DNA from: Emiliania huxleyi CCMP1516
Taxonomy: Eukaryota > Haptophyta > Isochrysidales > Noelaerhabdaceae
NCBI RefSeq assembly: GCF_000372725.1
Contig: NW_005197877.1
Location: 164,919 to 228,918, forward strand
DNA: 64,000 bases
Reading direction: 5' to 3'
Numbering within the stretch: position 1 is the first letter of the stretch; every line of letters begins with the position of its first letter. A program made the translations under genes and the position numbers. Shown here one piece after another: positions 53,601 to 63,900 of the stretch. The notes under the pieces are model-generated. The model did not search any database and was not told the DNA's origin. It worked only from the letters and a program-made list of their open reading frames with translations.

Positions 53601-55588
53601 CGCAGCGTCGTCGAGCAGACGGGCGCGGCCCTCGTGCTCTCGTCGTCGTGGCAGGGCCTGCCGAGCACCGTCGCAAAGGTGAACGCTGCACTCGAGGCGC
53701 ATGGCTTGCCGCGCGTGAGTGCGCAGACGGTCTGCCCGAACGAGGCCGGGTACGCGAGCACTGGCGCAGACGCCAGGAGCCGTGCGAGCGAGATTCTCCG
53801 CTGGGTGGAGGCCAATGCGGACCGCTGCACCGGCGGCTGGGTTGCCATCGACGACATGCACCTGCAGAGGCTGCTGCCCGGCGGCAACTTCGTGCGTACC
53901 GAGGCCGAGGTTGGCCTGACGGAAGCCAACGCATGGTCCGCAGTCATGATGCTCGGCGGCTCGTCTGCAAAAGAGCAGCGCACTGGCAGCGAGGAGGAGG
54001 GCAAGGGCGAGGAGGATGAGGAGAGCGAGGAGAGCGAGGAGGATGAGGAGGGCGAGGAGGGTGGCGAAGGCGGTGTCGCCTTCATCATGCGCGGCCTGCC
54101 CGGCAGCGGCAAGTCCAGCCTCGCCACGCGGCTCGCCGCCGCATGGCGCCACGCCCACCTCAACCTCCGCCACCACGCCGACGACGACGCCGACGACGAC
54201 GAGAGCGTGGCTCTCTGCAGCGCCGACGCCTTCTTCGCCGCCGGCGGCCACCTGACGCGCGAGCAGCGCCGGGAGTGCGGCGGCGACGCGAAGCTGCTGT
54301 ACGCGCGCTCCTGGGACGCCTCGCTGCTGCAGCACGCGCACACGGCGTGCCGCGCAACCTTCGACGCCGCGCTGGGCCGCACTGCGCCTCTCGTGATCGT
54401 CGACAACGTCAACGCGAAGCGGGAGCAGTACGCGTACTATTCGCGCAGGGCGAGGCGCGCGGGCTACGCGGTGGTGGTGCTCGAGGTGGTGTGCCCCCCG
54501 GGGGAGGCGGCGCTGAGGGCCTTCCACGAGCGCAACGCGCACGGCGTGCCAATGAAGGCGATGCAGCTGATACGCGCCAAGTGGGAGCACGACGACAGCG
54601 CAGCACGCATTCTGCCGCACGGCGTGACCGCTACTGCGGGTGAGGCGGGTGGTGCTACTGCGGTGGCGGCGATGCAGGCGGCGGCGGCTGCGACGGTGGG
54701 CCAGCCGCGAGAGTCGCTGCTGCGCTGGCTGAGCCGCAACCAGTGCGTGCACTACTCGCACTCCCGCGCCAAGACGCACCTGCTGATGGCCGTCAACGGC
54801 GAGGCGGCGGCCTTCGTCAACATTCCACCCGCGCTGCGCGGCGACTTCCATGCAGTGTACGCGGCCGACGCGACGCCCAAGTACGTGTGCGAGCTGCACC
54901 AGAAGAAGTTCCGTCTGTACCTCGACATCGACCTCGAGGTGCGGGAAGGCGAGGAGCGCTGAGCCGCGCGGCCCAGCTGGAGCTCGCGGCGTGCCTGCGC
55001 GAGGTGCTGGGCAGGCAGGAGTTTGAGGACATCGTCACGGACGCCGACGCGCCGGTTGTCGTCACCGCGGCGCGGCCCACGCCCGTCGCGGCGGCCGCCA
55101 AGGGTGCCGGTGCCGGTGGTGGCGCCAGCGGCAGCGGCAGCGGCGGCGGCAAGGTGCGGCTTGGCATCCACCTGCACGTGCCCGGCTCGCAGTGCAGCAC
55201 GGGCGACGCGCTGGCGGTGCGCCAGGCGCTCGTCGACATGCTCTCCGGCGGCTGGTCCTCTGGCTCCGGCTCCGGCTCTGGCTCCCGTGCCGGCTCCGGC
55301 TCCCGTGCCGGCTCCGGTGCGGCGCCGCCGGCGCTGCGCGCGTGGCGGCCGCTTGGGAGCGTCGACTGGGAAACCGCGCTCGACAGGCAGGTCTACGGCG
55401 CGGGCTGCGGGCTGCGGATGCTCGGATCGCTCAAGGCGAAGAAGGGCGTGCGCGTCGGCGAGGGACGCCCGTACGCGCTCGTCGGCGGCGTCGGGCGCGG
55501 TGGCGAGGAGGTGGGTCTGGGAGAGGCCGCGCGCGACTCGGCGGCGCTGCTCGAGCTGGTGAGCATGCATTTGCCGATCGGGGCGTGA
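47679..55588 (+). CDS. Giant multidomain RNA/DNA-end repair protein (ligase-phosphatase-exonuclease-kinase-primase)
   Basis: About 2623 residues from the ATG at 47679. Exon 1 is 47679-54938; a 38-base GT-AG intron (54939-54976) or a frame break leads to 54977-55588. Domains in order, by motif: ubiquitin-like N-terminus (1-90); Rnl1-type RNA ligase (about 155-530) with lysine motif HLKLDGS, LYEWCEAR, EGAVLRVES and YKLKTDWWL; an unassigned domain (about 835-950); HAD phosphatase, FCDLDGVLADFD (about 1000-1198); DEDDy 3'-5' exonuclease, GIDVEWRP with YGFDEDVARL and YAAADADVL (about 1262-1478); 2H phosphoesterase with HLTL and HVTL (about 1585 and 1646); R3H-like segment RHLVHAYAESCGV (about 1738-1785); second HAD, ILDVDGVLHPF (about 1950-2090); P-loop polynucleotide kinase, RGLPGSGKSSLA (about 2136-2310); and archaeo-eukaryotic primase with YLDIDLE, GIHLHVPG and LDRQVYGAGCGLRMLGSLK (about 2350-2600). 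Acidic and Gly/Ala linkers separate the domains. It is related in concept to 'Swiss Army Knife' RNA repair proteins. Confidence 0.85.
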
Positions 55589-55717
55589 GCTCACAGGTAC
55601 ACGAGTATTGAGAGTTGGCCAGATAGCCTGCCGTGTACCGCTGTTAGCCGCTGTTTAGCATCGATGCATAATGAATGCCAAAGTTGTCGGCGCCACCGCG
55701 GGTTGTAAAGCGCCGTC

Positions 55718-56340
55718 ATGAAGGCAGATTATGACTACTTCTTCATATTCGGCGACGGCCGTGTTGGAAAGACGAAACTGTTGGAGCGCTTCGGTTCGCC
55801 GATGACAAGTACACCGAGGATTACATATCCACAATTGGTGTCGACTTTGTGCGCCATCGCCCACTCTGGGGCCACACGCTCTTGCCCGTGCCCACTCGCC
55901 AGTGTGCACGTGCGCAGAAAATGCGGACGATCGAGCTGGACGGCAAAGTCATCAAGCTGCAGATTGTGCGCAGCGCACCGAACACGCGAGCGACACCTGT
56001 GCCTGCTCTGCTCACCCGCCCGCACCTCTATCCTGTGGCAGTGGGACACGGCGGGGGTCGAGCGGTTCCGCCATATCAGCAGCACCTACTACCGCGGCAC
56101 GCACGGCATCATCGTCGTGTACGACATCACCAACCTTGACTCGTTCAACAACGTCAAGTGCTGGCTGACGGAGATCGACAAGTACGCACGCGAGAACGTG
56201 CAGAGGATGCTGGTCGGCAACAAGCTCGACCTCGTTGAGGAGAGCCCGCACTTGCGGCAGGTGCCGCAGGCCATGGCGCGGGAGCCTCGACATCCCGTTC
56301 CTCGAGACCTCGGCGAAGACGGGCACCTTCGTCGACACGG
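55718..56340 (+). pseudogene. Rab1/Rab8-like small GTPase, reading frame apparently broken
   Basis: Starts [20 protein letters not shown] (P-loop). Exon-like pieces with Rab identity follow: [16 protein letters not shown] (switch I), [14 protein letters not shown] (about 55923-55970), [19 protein letters not shown] (switch II), NKLDL and [11 protein letters not shown]. Introns at about 55833-55920 and 55971-56039 have normal borders. Two joins do not fit any intron: between LLERF and DDKYTEDY (about 55790-55800) and between NKLDL...AMARE and [11 protein letters not shown] (about 56280). These look like 1-2 base frameshifts, real or from sequencing. Switch II has Val where Rab GTPases have the catalytic Gln (WDTAGQERF). 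The usual C-terminal cysteines are not seen. Confidence 0.7.
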
Positions 56341-56356
56341 CCACCTTCGTCGACAC

Positions 56357-56403
56357 GCCAGCTTATCTTCTGCCATCCTCAAGATGGCAGAAGATAAGCT
56401 GGC
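56357..56403. repeat. Perfect 21-bp inverted repeat (hairpin)
   Basis: Arms 56357-56377 and 56383-56403 are exact reverse complements (outer bases GCCAGCTTATCTTCTGCC) with a 5-base loop CTCAA. It lies immediately after the Rab TSAK motif. Confidence 0.97.
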
Positions 56404-57070
56404 GAGCGCTGCCTCCGCGCCCGCACCAGCGCCCGCGCATGATGCTGCGGCCGTCTCCAGCAAGGCCGCGTCCGAGGCCAAGCTCGACGCGGCGCTGGCC
56501 GCCGCCGACGCTGGCCGCCGCCGATCGAGCTGGCGCTGCACGAGGCCAACCAGGCCGGCGTCGACAGCGGCAAGCTGACGCAGGCCGTGCTCCAGCTCTC
56601 GGCACTCCAGTCGCCGCCTCAGCCAGCCCCGGCACCTGCCCCCGCGCCTTCGCCGCCGCCGCCCGGGCCGCCTCCCCCACCGCCACCCCCCGGCGGCGAC
56701 GCGTTCCCGGCCAACCTCTTCGCCCCGACTTACTTCGGCGTCGTCCCCCCGGCGCCAACACAAGTCTCTGGCTCGCTCGTCCGCCCTCGCTCACCACTGG
56801 CGGACGCTGCTGCCGAGGGCGGCGCCTCCCCGCCCAGCGGCAAGGCGCGGACGACCAGCGGAAGTGCGGGCGGTCCCAAGGGCTCATCCAAGGTGCTGAA
56901 GACACACCACGACGACGGGCGGCCGGACCCCATGTCCTACGCCGACGCCACCGCTGGCAAGAAGCGAGACGCTAGCAAGAAGCGCGCCGCATCGACTGCC
57001 CTCGACAAGGCGGCGGAGGAAGAAGCCCTCGCTAAAAAGCACAACGCATCGTCCGCCCTCGACGAGGCGA
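56404..57070 (+). other. Proline-rich coding-like segment
   Basis: Reads as protein ([20 protein letters not shown], then a run of PPPPGPPPPPPPPGGD, then GDAFPANLFAPTYFGVVPP). It may be the C-terminal extension of the GTPase gene or the front of the following retroelement ORF; the border could not be set. Confidence 0.4.
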
Positions 57071-59392
57071 TGACCGACGACGAAGCCCTCGCCGCCGGAC
57101 AACGGGTACCTCGCCGTCGCCGAGCGCGAAGTACTAGAGCTCAGCGCCGCAGACTCGCCACCGCCGCCGCCGCCGCCCGAGTCCGGACCGGATCCAGGTG
57201 GCTCGATCTCGCCGCCGCCATCGCCACCGCCGCCACCGCAAGAGCAGGCGGGCGACGACGGCGAGCCGGGCGACGACCCCGACTCCGCCATCGCCCCGGC
57301 GAGCGACGGCGCCGAATCCGATCCGGCAGACGCCGGTGCGGCCTTCCTAGACGCCCTTCCTGCGCCTCCAGAGCATGTCGACACCACGACGGGTGAGTCC
57401 ACCTCGGAGGGCGACGTCGACATGGATGAGAGGCCCATCTCCCAGCGCCTCAAGCGCCGCGGCGGGAGCAAGCCCCCGCCGCCTTACAGTGGCCACGATG
57501 ACGACGAGGAATCGTCCGACGAGGACGTCGGAGGAGAGAGCGTGGAGGGGAACGGGGCGGAGCAGGCGGGGGGGGCGCAAGCCGCCAGCAGCTCCAACAC
57601 CAACCCACCTCGCCAGACCTTCTCTTGCTCCATCTGCGCCCGAGACTTCAAGACAGCCAAGTCGCTCTGCACGCACTTCAAGACGCACAACTACACGCCC
57701 GTGGACCTCGCCTCCAGTGGGCTCACCAAGTGCGGATGCTGCGCCCAGATCTGCTGCCTCATCCCCAACAAACTTCCGGATGGCTCGGGTGGCAACGGGA
57801 CGAGCATGTTCTTCAACCACCTCTCGTCTCACAACGACCCGCAGCACAAAGCCCACAAGGAGAAGATCACGCCGAAGGCCGAGTGCACCGACGCCATCGC
57901 CAAGGCACTGCAGCACGCGGCGCCGGGCACACCGGGCGCCAACCTGACCCACGCTGACAACCGTGGCGTCTCGGCTGCCACTCGCACCCGGCGGCTCGCG
58001 TGGGCGCCCGCCGTCCCGGGCGCCGCTGCGTGCTCTGCTGCTGCTGTTGCCGCCCTCCGCAACGCCACCGGCGTCTCGCTTGCTTGGAACTCCCCCTCGG
58101 GGGTGGCCGACACGATCAACCTCAACACCACGCCCGCCGCAGACTACGATCTCTCCATCTGCGACAGCGTCTCGATCGAGTGCCTCAAGCGTCTTCACCT
58201 ACAGAGCCAGGACTTCCCCGACAGCAAGGAGTACCGTGCAAAGATCCGCTCAGTGCTCGAGTTCGGGATGAAGGCCTTCGGCGGCAACCCCAACGCGCCC
58301 GGCACCGAAGACGGCGCCCGAGGTGCCATCTTCGTCGTCGCCTCGACGATCCTCGTCACCTGCCGGCCGAGCGGCTCGCCGCGCTACACGACCGACCAGA
58401 TGGTCGAGCGCGCCGCAACCATCGCCCACTCGCCCGACGGCTTCCTGGCCCTCTGGAAAGAGCTGGCACTCTCCGCCTCCGTCCCGCCCACCCCACTGGA
58501 GCAGGGCGACGCTGCCGACTCGCCGGGCCCCTCGCAGCCTTCCATGGAACAGATGGTCAAGAGGGCCCACTACTACGCGAACCGGGGCGAGTTCGGCAAG
58601 GCGTGGGCGGCCTTCTCGCCCTCCGCGCCCGCCGACGGCCGCGACCCCAAGGTCGTCGCCAACTACCTCGGCAAGACGCCGCAAGCGCGGGCCCCGCCTG
58701 CCAGTGTCACCGCCGACGAACCGGGCGTCGCGCGCTATGAACTGAAGAGGAAGTTCTTCAACAAGTTCGCAAAGTCTTTGCCTCGCGCCCGCAAGGGCGG
58801 CCCGACCCAAGTCGACTACGAGCTCGTCCGCATCGTCACCGAGTCGACCGACGGGGCGGACTGCCTCTTCAACTTCTGCACCTCCGTTGGCTGGGGTGTC
58901 ATGCACGAGCGTCTCAAGCGGCTTGAGGACGACCTCAACGCCGTCTGCCTCTGGAAGGACGATGGCGTCAGCTGCCGGCCCCTCGGGCTCTGCAGCATCT
59001 TCACGCGCTCAGCCGAACGGTGCATCGCGCTCCAGGAGCGCGACTGGGCGGAGCAGTTCTGCACCACGCAGCTGCCTGAGGTTGCCAAGGCCAGGGCGGA
59101 GGCACTCGAGGACGCCACCGTCACCACCGCCACCGCGGAAGCCGCGTACACTTCGAGGTGCATCACGCACGGACACGGCTCGGCCGAGGCGACGGCCGCT
59201 CTCGCCGACCTCGAGGCGGCCGAGGCTGCGGAGGAGCGCGCCCGTGCGCCAGTCAACTTCCCGAAGAACTACGCGTTCTCCAAGAACGACACTCACCTGT
59301 ACGCCCACACCGTCGCGGACCAAGCGCGGGCTCCGCCTCTCGCAGCGAGCGCTTCGGGCCACTGTCGAGGCGGCCGCTGCCTCCGCTTCTGA
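57071..59392 (+). mobile_element. LINE-like retroelement ORF, 5' part
   Basis: A long open frame (clear from 57422) with an acidic, proline-rich N-terminus, a C2H2 zinc finger (FSCSICARDFKTAKSLCTHF), a second Cys/His cluster, then the conserved pre-RT region of LINE-like elements (MVKRAHYYANRGEFGKAWAA; FAKSLPRARKGGPTQVDYEL) and the first RT-like strand (LWKDDGVSCRPLGLC). The catalytic RT core does not follow; the sequence passes into an Ala/Glu-rich tail. It looks like an incomplete copy. The class call (non-LTR) rests on pattern only. Confidence 0.55.
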
Positions 59393-60083
59393 CGCGGTCA
59401 AGAGCCCGGCCACGGCACCGCCGCCGCAGGCCCCAGTGCAGCCGCATCCCATACCGCAGCCGCAGCCGCAGTCCCCGCAGCAGTCCCACTTCTTTGCAAC
59501 GATACCTCCCGATGCGGTACTCGGGCAGCAGCTGACGATCGCAGCGCCAAACGGCACGTCCGTCTGGTTCCGAGTGCTGCCCGCCGAGTGCATGCCCGGC
59601 TCGCGGGTGCAGATCGCGCATGACCCGGCCTCCGACCCGGGCACCGTTCAGCTCGTCCCTGACCCGGCCGTGGTTCACTCCCTGCGGGCGATGGGCTATC
59701 CTACCTCGCACGCCGTGCGCGCAGCGCTGCACGAGTTCGGCACAGAGGCGTGTGTGGCTTGGATCTTCCGTGAGCTCGAGCCGCAGCCGCTCCGGTCGAG
59801 CTGGGCGTCGGCGTCTTCCTCGACTCTCTCCATTCCGCCCCTCGAGGTGAGGACGCCAGGCCGCGCTATCGATCACACCAGCACCCACCTCACGAGCCGG
59901 TTTTAGGCGTCCAAGATGGAGTCCGAGCCGGAGCGGGCGGCGCCGCCAGCCCCCACCGCGGGGTCCCCGGCGACGACGGCACCGCAGCCGCGTCCGCCGA
60001 CCGCGCCGCCGCCGCCGGCCGCCCCTCCAGCGCCGGCGTCCTTCATTGGCGGGTTCGGCTCCTTCCTCTTCAGCAAGAAGTGA
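59393..60083 (+). CDS. UBA-domain protein, 3' exons
   Basis: Coding frame through about 59393-59846, then a GT-AG intron 59847-59906 and a final exon 59907-60083 ending GFGSFLFSKK. It contains a Pro-Pro-type barrel motif (FATIPPDAVLGQQLTIAAPN) and a UBA domain (VVHSLRAMGYPTSHAVRAAL, then CVAWIFREL), a ubiquitin-binding fold. The 5' end of this gene is not visible: upstream lies the retroelement ORF, in the same direction, and before it the Rab-like GTPase. Confidence 0.6.
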
Positions 60084-61499
60084 GGCCTCGGGGGATGGCA
60101 GAGTCCTGTCAGCAGTGTATGATGAATTATTTGTTTTGGCGATTGTTTTTCGTTGTGCGGGTCGGATGTGAAGGCTGTTCCATGACTGTTCAAAGCGAGT
60201 GGACTGGACTCCGCTGCGCGCGGGTCATGCTCGGATGCCGGCAGGAGCCGCCCGTCCGCCCCCCTCCCTCGGCTCGAGCTCGAGGCCGCGCGCGAGCTGC
60301 GGCAGCACCTGCGCCGCGTGCACCGCCTCCTTGGTGAGATGGCTGAGCGCGAACTCGAGCTGGTACCGCGAGCTCGCCGGCTGCAGCTCCATCGCGCGCC
60401 GCAGCTCCTCGTCCGCCCGCTCACGCTGCGCCGCGCCGATCAGGCGCCAGCGCGCGAAGTGCACCGCCACTCCTCCCCGCTGTACACTGTAGTCGGCCCC
60501 CGTGAACCTTCACGGGACCTCCTTGGCAAAGCCGCTTCAGCTCGTTGGCAGTCCTCGTTTTCGACTTTGGCCGCCCCGCGTCGGCCAGGTTCGTGTACCC
60601 CGACCCAAAACTCTTCGCCGGCCCCACCAGCTCGACCGACTCGACCGCCAACCGGCTGGGTTTGGCCGGCGGCGCGACGCGTGGCCTGTGCTGCGGCCAT
60701 CTCGGACGTTCAAGCGGCGCCAGCCAGCGGCTCGGCCGCGCATCCTTCACACACGCCGCCACGACCGGGATGAGCGGCCCCGGTGTCGAGCCATGGTGTG
60801 AGCTGCATGTGCGGGGCGGCTGTTGCCACAGCAGGTCCACCAGACGGGCGTCAAAGCTTGCCGTTGGCGTGCTGTCGTGGGGGGTGCCCGACACGCATTG
60901 AGAGGAGCCGAGTGCAGTGGCGAGCCAGAGGCTACCTGGGTCACCAAGTGGTGGTCCTTGCCTATTCTGAGCAGGGCTGTGCTTTGATGGGGCTGTGCTT
61001 GACATGTGTGAAGTGGGAGTTCGTGCCGGCGGTGTGTGAGAGTGAGAAAGACGTGTGTACGAGGCCGTAGGAGCCGTGGTATGAGCCAGAGTGAGCTTCA
61101 TCACCCAAGATAAGTGCGGTTTGGGACACATCTACACGCCTCCTGGCAGGGCTGGGCGGACAGAGCGACAGGGAAGGCGAGGTGGTGAGCGGACAGGCTG
61201 GGGAGTCGGCTTGTGTACGTGTCGCCGGATGACCTGCCAAAAAGCGTTGTTTGCGGCTATTGCTCAAAACGTTGGGAGAGAAGGCCTACACATTACGACT
61301 GAACCCATGACCCTAGTGCATGAGGGCTGCGGGACGGGATATATCACGGTCGGTGGCGCCAATGACAACCTCCGGAATGCCCTCGCAATGGCCTTGGATG
61401 GGGTCACCGAGGGTGCTCTCGAGCCCTACACCGGAGCTTCACGAGCCGGTGTGAGCTTGAAGACCCAAGATAAGAGCGGTTTGAGACACCTCAGGCTTG

Positions 61500-61537
61500 T
61501 AGAGTTGTTTGGTATTGCTAAAAATCTCTCTCTCTCC
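61500..61537 (+). repeat. Short dispersed repeat F, copy 2
   Basis: Same GTTTGGTATTGCTAAAAAT plus (CT)n as at 29948-29985. Confidence 0.85.
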
Positions 61538-61692
61538 CCAAACGAAGGGTGGGAGAGGGAAAGGACAAACGAACAAAACGAAGCTTTAGCCCGTAACCCG
61601 ATCCCGCCCGATCATCCGGCTCGCTGGGTGCGCTCCTTAGCTCCCGGCCCTGGATGTGAGGCTACCGACTGCACTCCAAGTGCTCCAAGTGA

Positions 61693-61950
61693 AGGGCGGG
61701 AGTGGTTCGATCCCACATGAATCCGAGACGGTTGGGAGGCGTCTCGGCGGCCTCAGGCCCAGTGAGGTAGTGCGCCAGACCATCCCCGGATCCTGCTGAA
61801 CAAGCTCCTCTTGTAGCTCGATCGGTCACACCGCCATCGCCGTCGGGGAGATCGGGGACGATACTGCTTCATTCAGCAGCGTGCACCTCGATCCTGCACC
61901 GTGTTTGTTATGACCCCCCCAATGAACACACCAGTGAGGGAGGGCGAGGG
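61693..61950 (+). mobile_element. Second copy of the MITE-like element interior
   Basis: About 250 bp matching 38745-38990, including GTGGTTCGATCCCACATGAA and CTCCTCTTGTAGCTCGATCG. The full terminal inverted repeats are not preserved; only CCAAGTGCTCCAAGTG remains on the left. Confidence 0.85.
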
Positions 61951-62166
61951 GCATACCGTACGTAGCCCATAAAATCGAGCGACCGACTGAGAACCGCAGC
62001 TAATTTTAGGAGGAAACACTCTTTCCCCGAGGAAGGACTATAGGGGGGTGTGGGATTTCGCGCAATCGCTTGACTCTGAAAAGCTCGCGCCAGTACCTTT
62101 CTGGGCGCTGTATAAGAGAAAGCCTGTTTCGCGGAAGGTTCGCAGCGCTAGAACATATTCGGGAAA

Positions 62167-63767
62167 ATGCTGTCGCTGTCGCTCGTCACCTCTGCTGCGG
62201 CGCTCTTCGGCGGCAAGGTGGCTCCTACGCAGCGGTCGGGTAGCGCCTACAGCTACGCGGCTCGCTCGCTCGTCGACAACTCGGTGCAGGAGCTCGAGCA
62301 GTACAGGGGTAGGGTGTCTCTGTTCGTCAACGTCCGCTGCCTGTAGATGCGTGCACACCTGTTCCCCGGCAGCATTTTCTCTGTGCACACGGCAGTTGCC
62401 AGTGGCGCGCACGCGACTAGTAGGGCCGTGCCAGCGGCGTGCACGCGACAGAGCACCGCTGCCGCGACTCCGCACCGCCCTCACCACCATCGTCCTCACC
62501 GCCATCGCCGCGCTCCAGGTCGCCTCAAAGTGAGGCTTGACGGACCAGAACTACCGCGAACTCCAGGAGCTGCAGGCGCGCGACACTCTCCTCCTCCCTC
62601 TGTCACTGCCCCTCGCTTCAACTCCAGCTGCTGCAGCCTCAGCCTCACTCCCCACCGCCGCCTCCTGCTCCGGCGTGCTCTCTCCTCACAGCTCGCTTGC
62701 CGCCTCACCAAAATGGCCACTCACACGTCGTCCAAGTGGCCGCCTCGGCCCTCCGCAGTCGCGCCTGGAGTCCCGCGGCTTCTGTGTCCTCGCCTTCCCC
62801 TGCAACCAGTTCGGCGGCCAGGAGCCGGGCTCCGCCTCGGAGATCCTCGAGTTTGCGCGCGGCAAGTGAGATCTAGCCGAGATCTAGCCGAGATCTAGCC
62901 GAGACTTTGCCGAGACTGACCCTAGAGACCGTAGCGCCGAGCTCTCGCGGCTGAGATCGAGCAGAGACCAGCCGGGTTTGCGCGCGGCGTGCTGCGTGTT
63001 GGGGGCCTCCATCGCCCACGCCGCCCACGTCGCCCGCGGCTAGATCGACCTCTCGCAGGAGCTTGGCCGCCGCCCGCCCCACTGCCACCACTGCCGCCCG
63101 CCGCTTCGCCTCAGGTACGCCGCCACCTTTCCGCTCTTTGAGAAGTGCGACGTCAACGGCCCAAACACGCACCCTGTCTGGGCGCACCTCAAGGCGGGCG
63201 CTTGCCCGCCGCTGCCCTCCCTGCCGCCTCTCTCCTCCCCCCGCTGCCTCTCTCCCCACCGCCGCCTCGCAACCACTGCCTCCCGCCCCACTGCTACCGT
63301 TGCCCCCCACTTCCCTGTTCCGCTCGCCGCCGCCTGCTCCGCGCCGCCGCTTCCCTCAGTCGCATGCCTGCTCACCCCATAGGCGGAAAAGTCGGACCCC
63401 TTCCCGCTGGGCGCCGACATCAAGTGGAATTTTGCGAAGTTCTTATTGGGGCCCGAGGCGCCTCACTGCCCACCCCGCCCGCCTCCACTCTCCGCCGTCG
63501 CCGCCCACCGCCGCCACAGCCGCCGCCACTGCCGCCGCCACTGCCGCCACCGCCTCCGCGCTCTCGCCGCCTCCGCCCCACCCGCGACATTGGTTGGCCT
63601 CGTTTGCTCGCCGTGTTGCCGCGGTGGTGCTGCCTCCCTACCCCGCCCCTAACCCCACCGCTCAGGGCGAGGTCATCAGCCGCTTCGGGCCCCAGCAGTC
63701 TCCCCTCTCGTTCGAGGGCGAGATCGCCGCCGCCCTCGACGCGTTGCCGGTCGAGGCCGCCGCCTGA
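62167..63767 (+). CDS. Selenocysteine glutathione peroxidase, secretory or organellar
   Basis: Reduces peroxides using glutathione or thioredoxin. Six exons with consistent phases: 62167-62331, 62519-62575, 62759-62865, 63115-63193, 63383-63457 and 63666-63767; 194 residues. The active-site motif spans the first join and reads N-VASK-U-GLTDQNY, where U is an in-frame TGA at 62531-62533. The other catalytic residues are present: Gln in [12 protein letters not shown] and Trp-Asn in IKWNFAKF. The N-terminus [16 protein letters not shown] looks like a signal or transit peptide. Three of five introns (62576, 63194 and 63458) use GC donors. A SECIS candidate lies about 80 bases past the stop codon. 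A reader that treats TGA as stop would truncate this gene. Confidence 0.93.
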
Positions 63768-63845
63768 GCCGGGCGTGCTTGGCGCACGCCCATCGTGTGA
63801 CCACCCCCTGCCCGTGTGTCCGACGTGTGCTCTGGTGCTGCAGAT

Positions 63846-63900
63846 ATGACGGCGCACTCCGAATGCCCAACCGCTCCGGCGGCGGCAGGAGCGCGCCCGA
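63846..63900 (+). promoter_or_regulatory. SECIS element candidate
   Basis: In the 3' flank of the glutathione peroxidase: ATGAC (63846-63850), a 10-bp stem 63851-63860 with 63888-63897 (one A.C mismatch), unpaired AA at 63862-63863 at the start of the apical loop, and GA at 63899-63900 opposite the TGA. This is the eukaryotic SECIS layout (TGA/GA non-Watson-Crick quartet, 9-11 bp helix, apical AA). Confidence 0.78.

Larger units (their letters stand above)
60084..62166. other. Gene-poor region with dispersed repeats
   Basis: Minus-strand reading at 60470-60225 gives TPR-like protein (ADEELRRAMELQPASSRY, then QLEFALSHLTKEAVH), possibly one exon of an unrecognised gene (low confidence). Direct repeats of ACCCAAGATAAG...GCGGTTTG lie at 61102-61125 and 61462-61485. 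Repeat F copy 2 is at 61500-61537. Confidence 0.45.

Noticed and set aside
51426-54899. 1157-residue minus-strand frame
   Set aside because: It is the antisense of the repair gene; the plus strand carries many catalytic motifs while this strand carries none.
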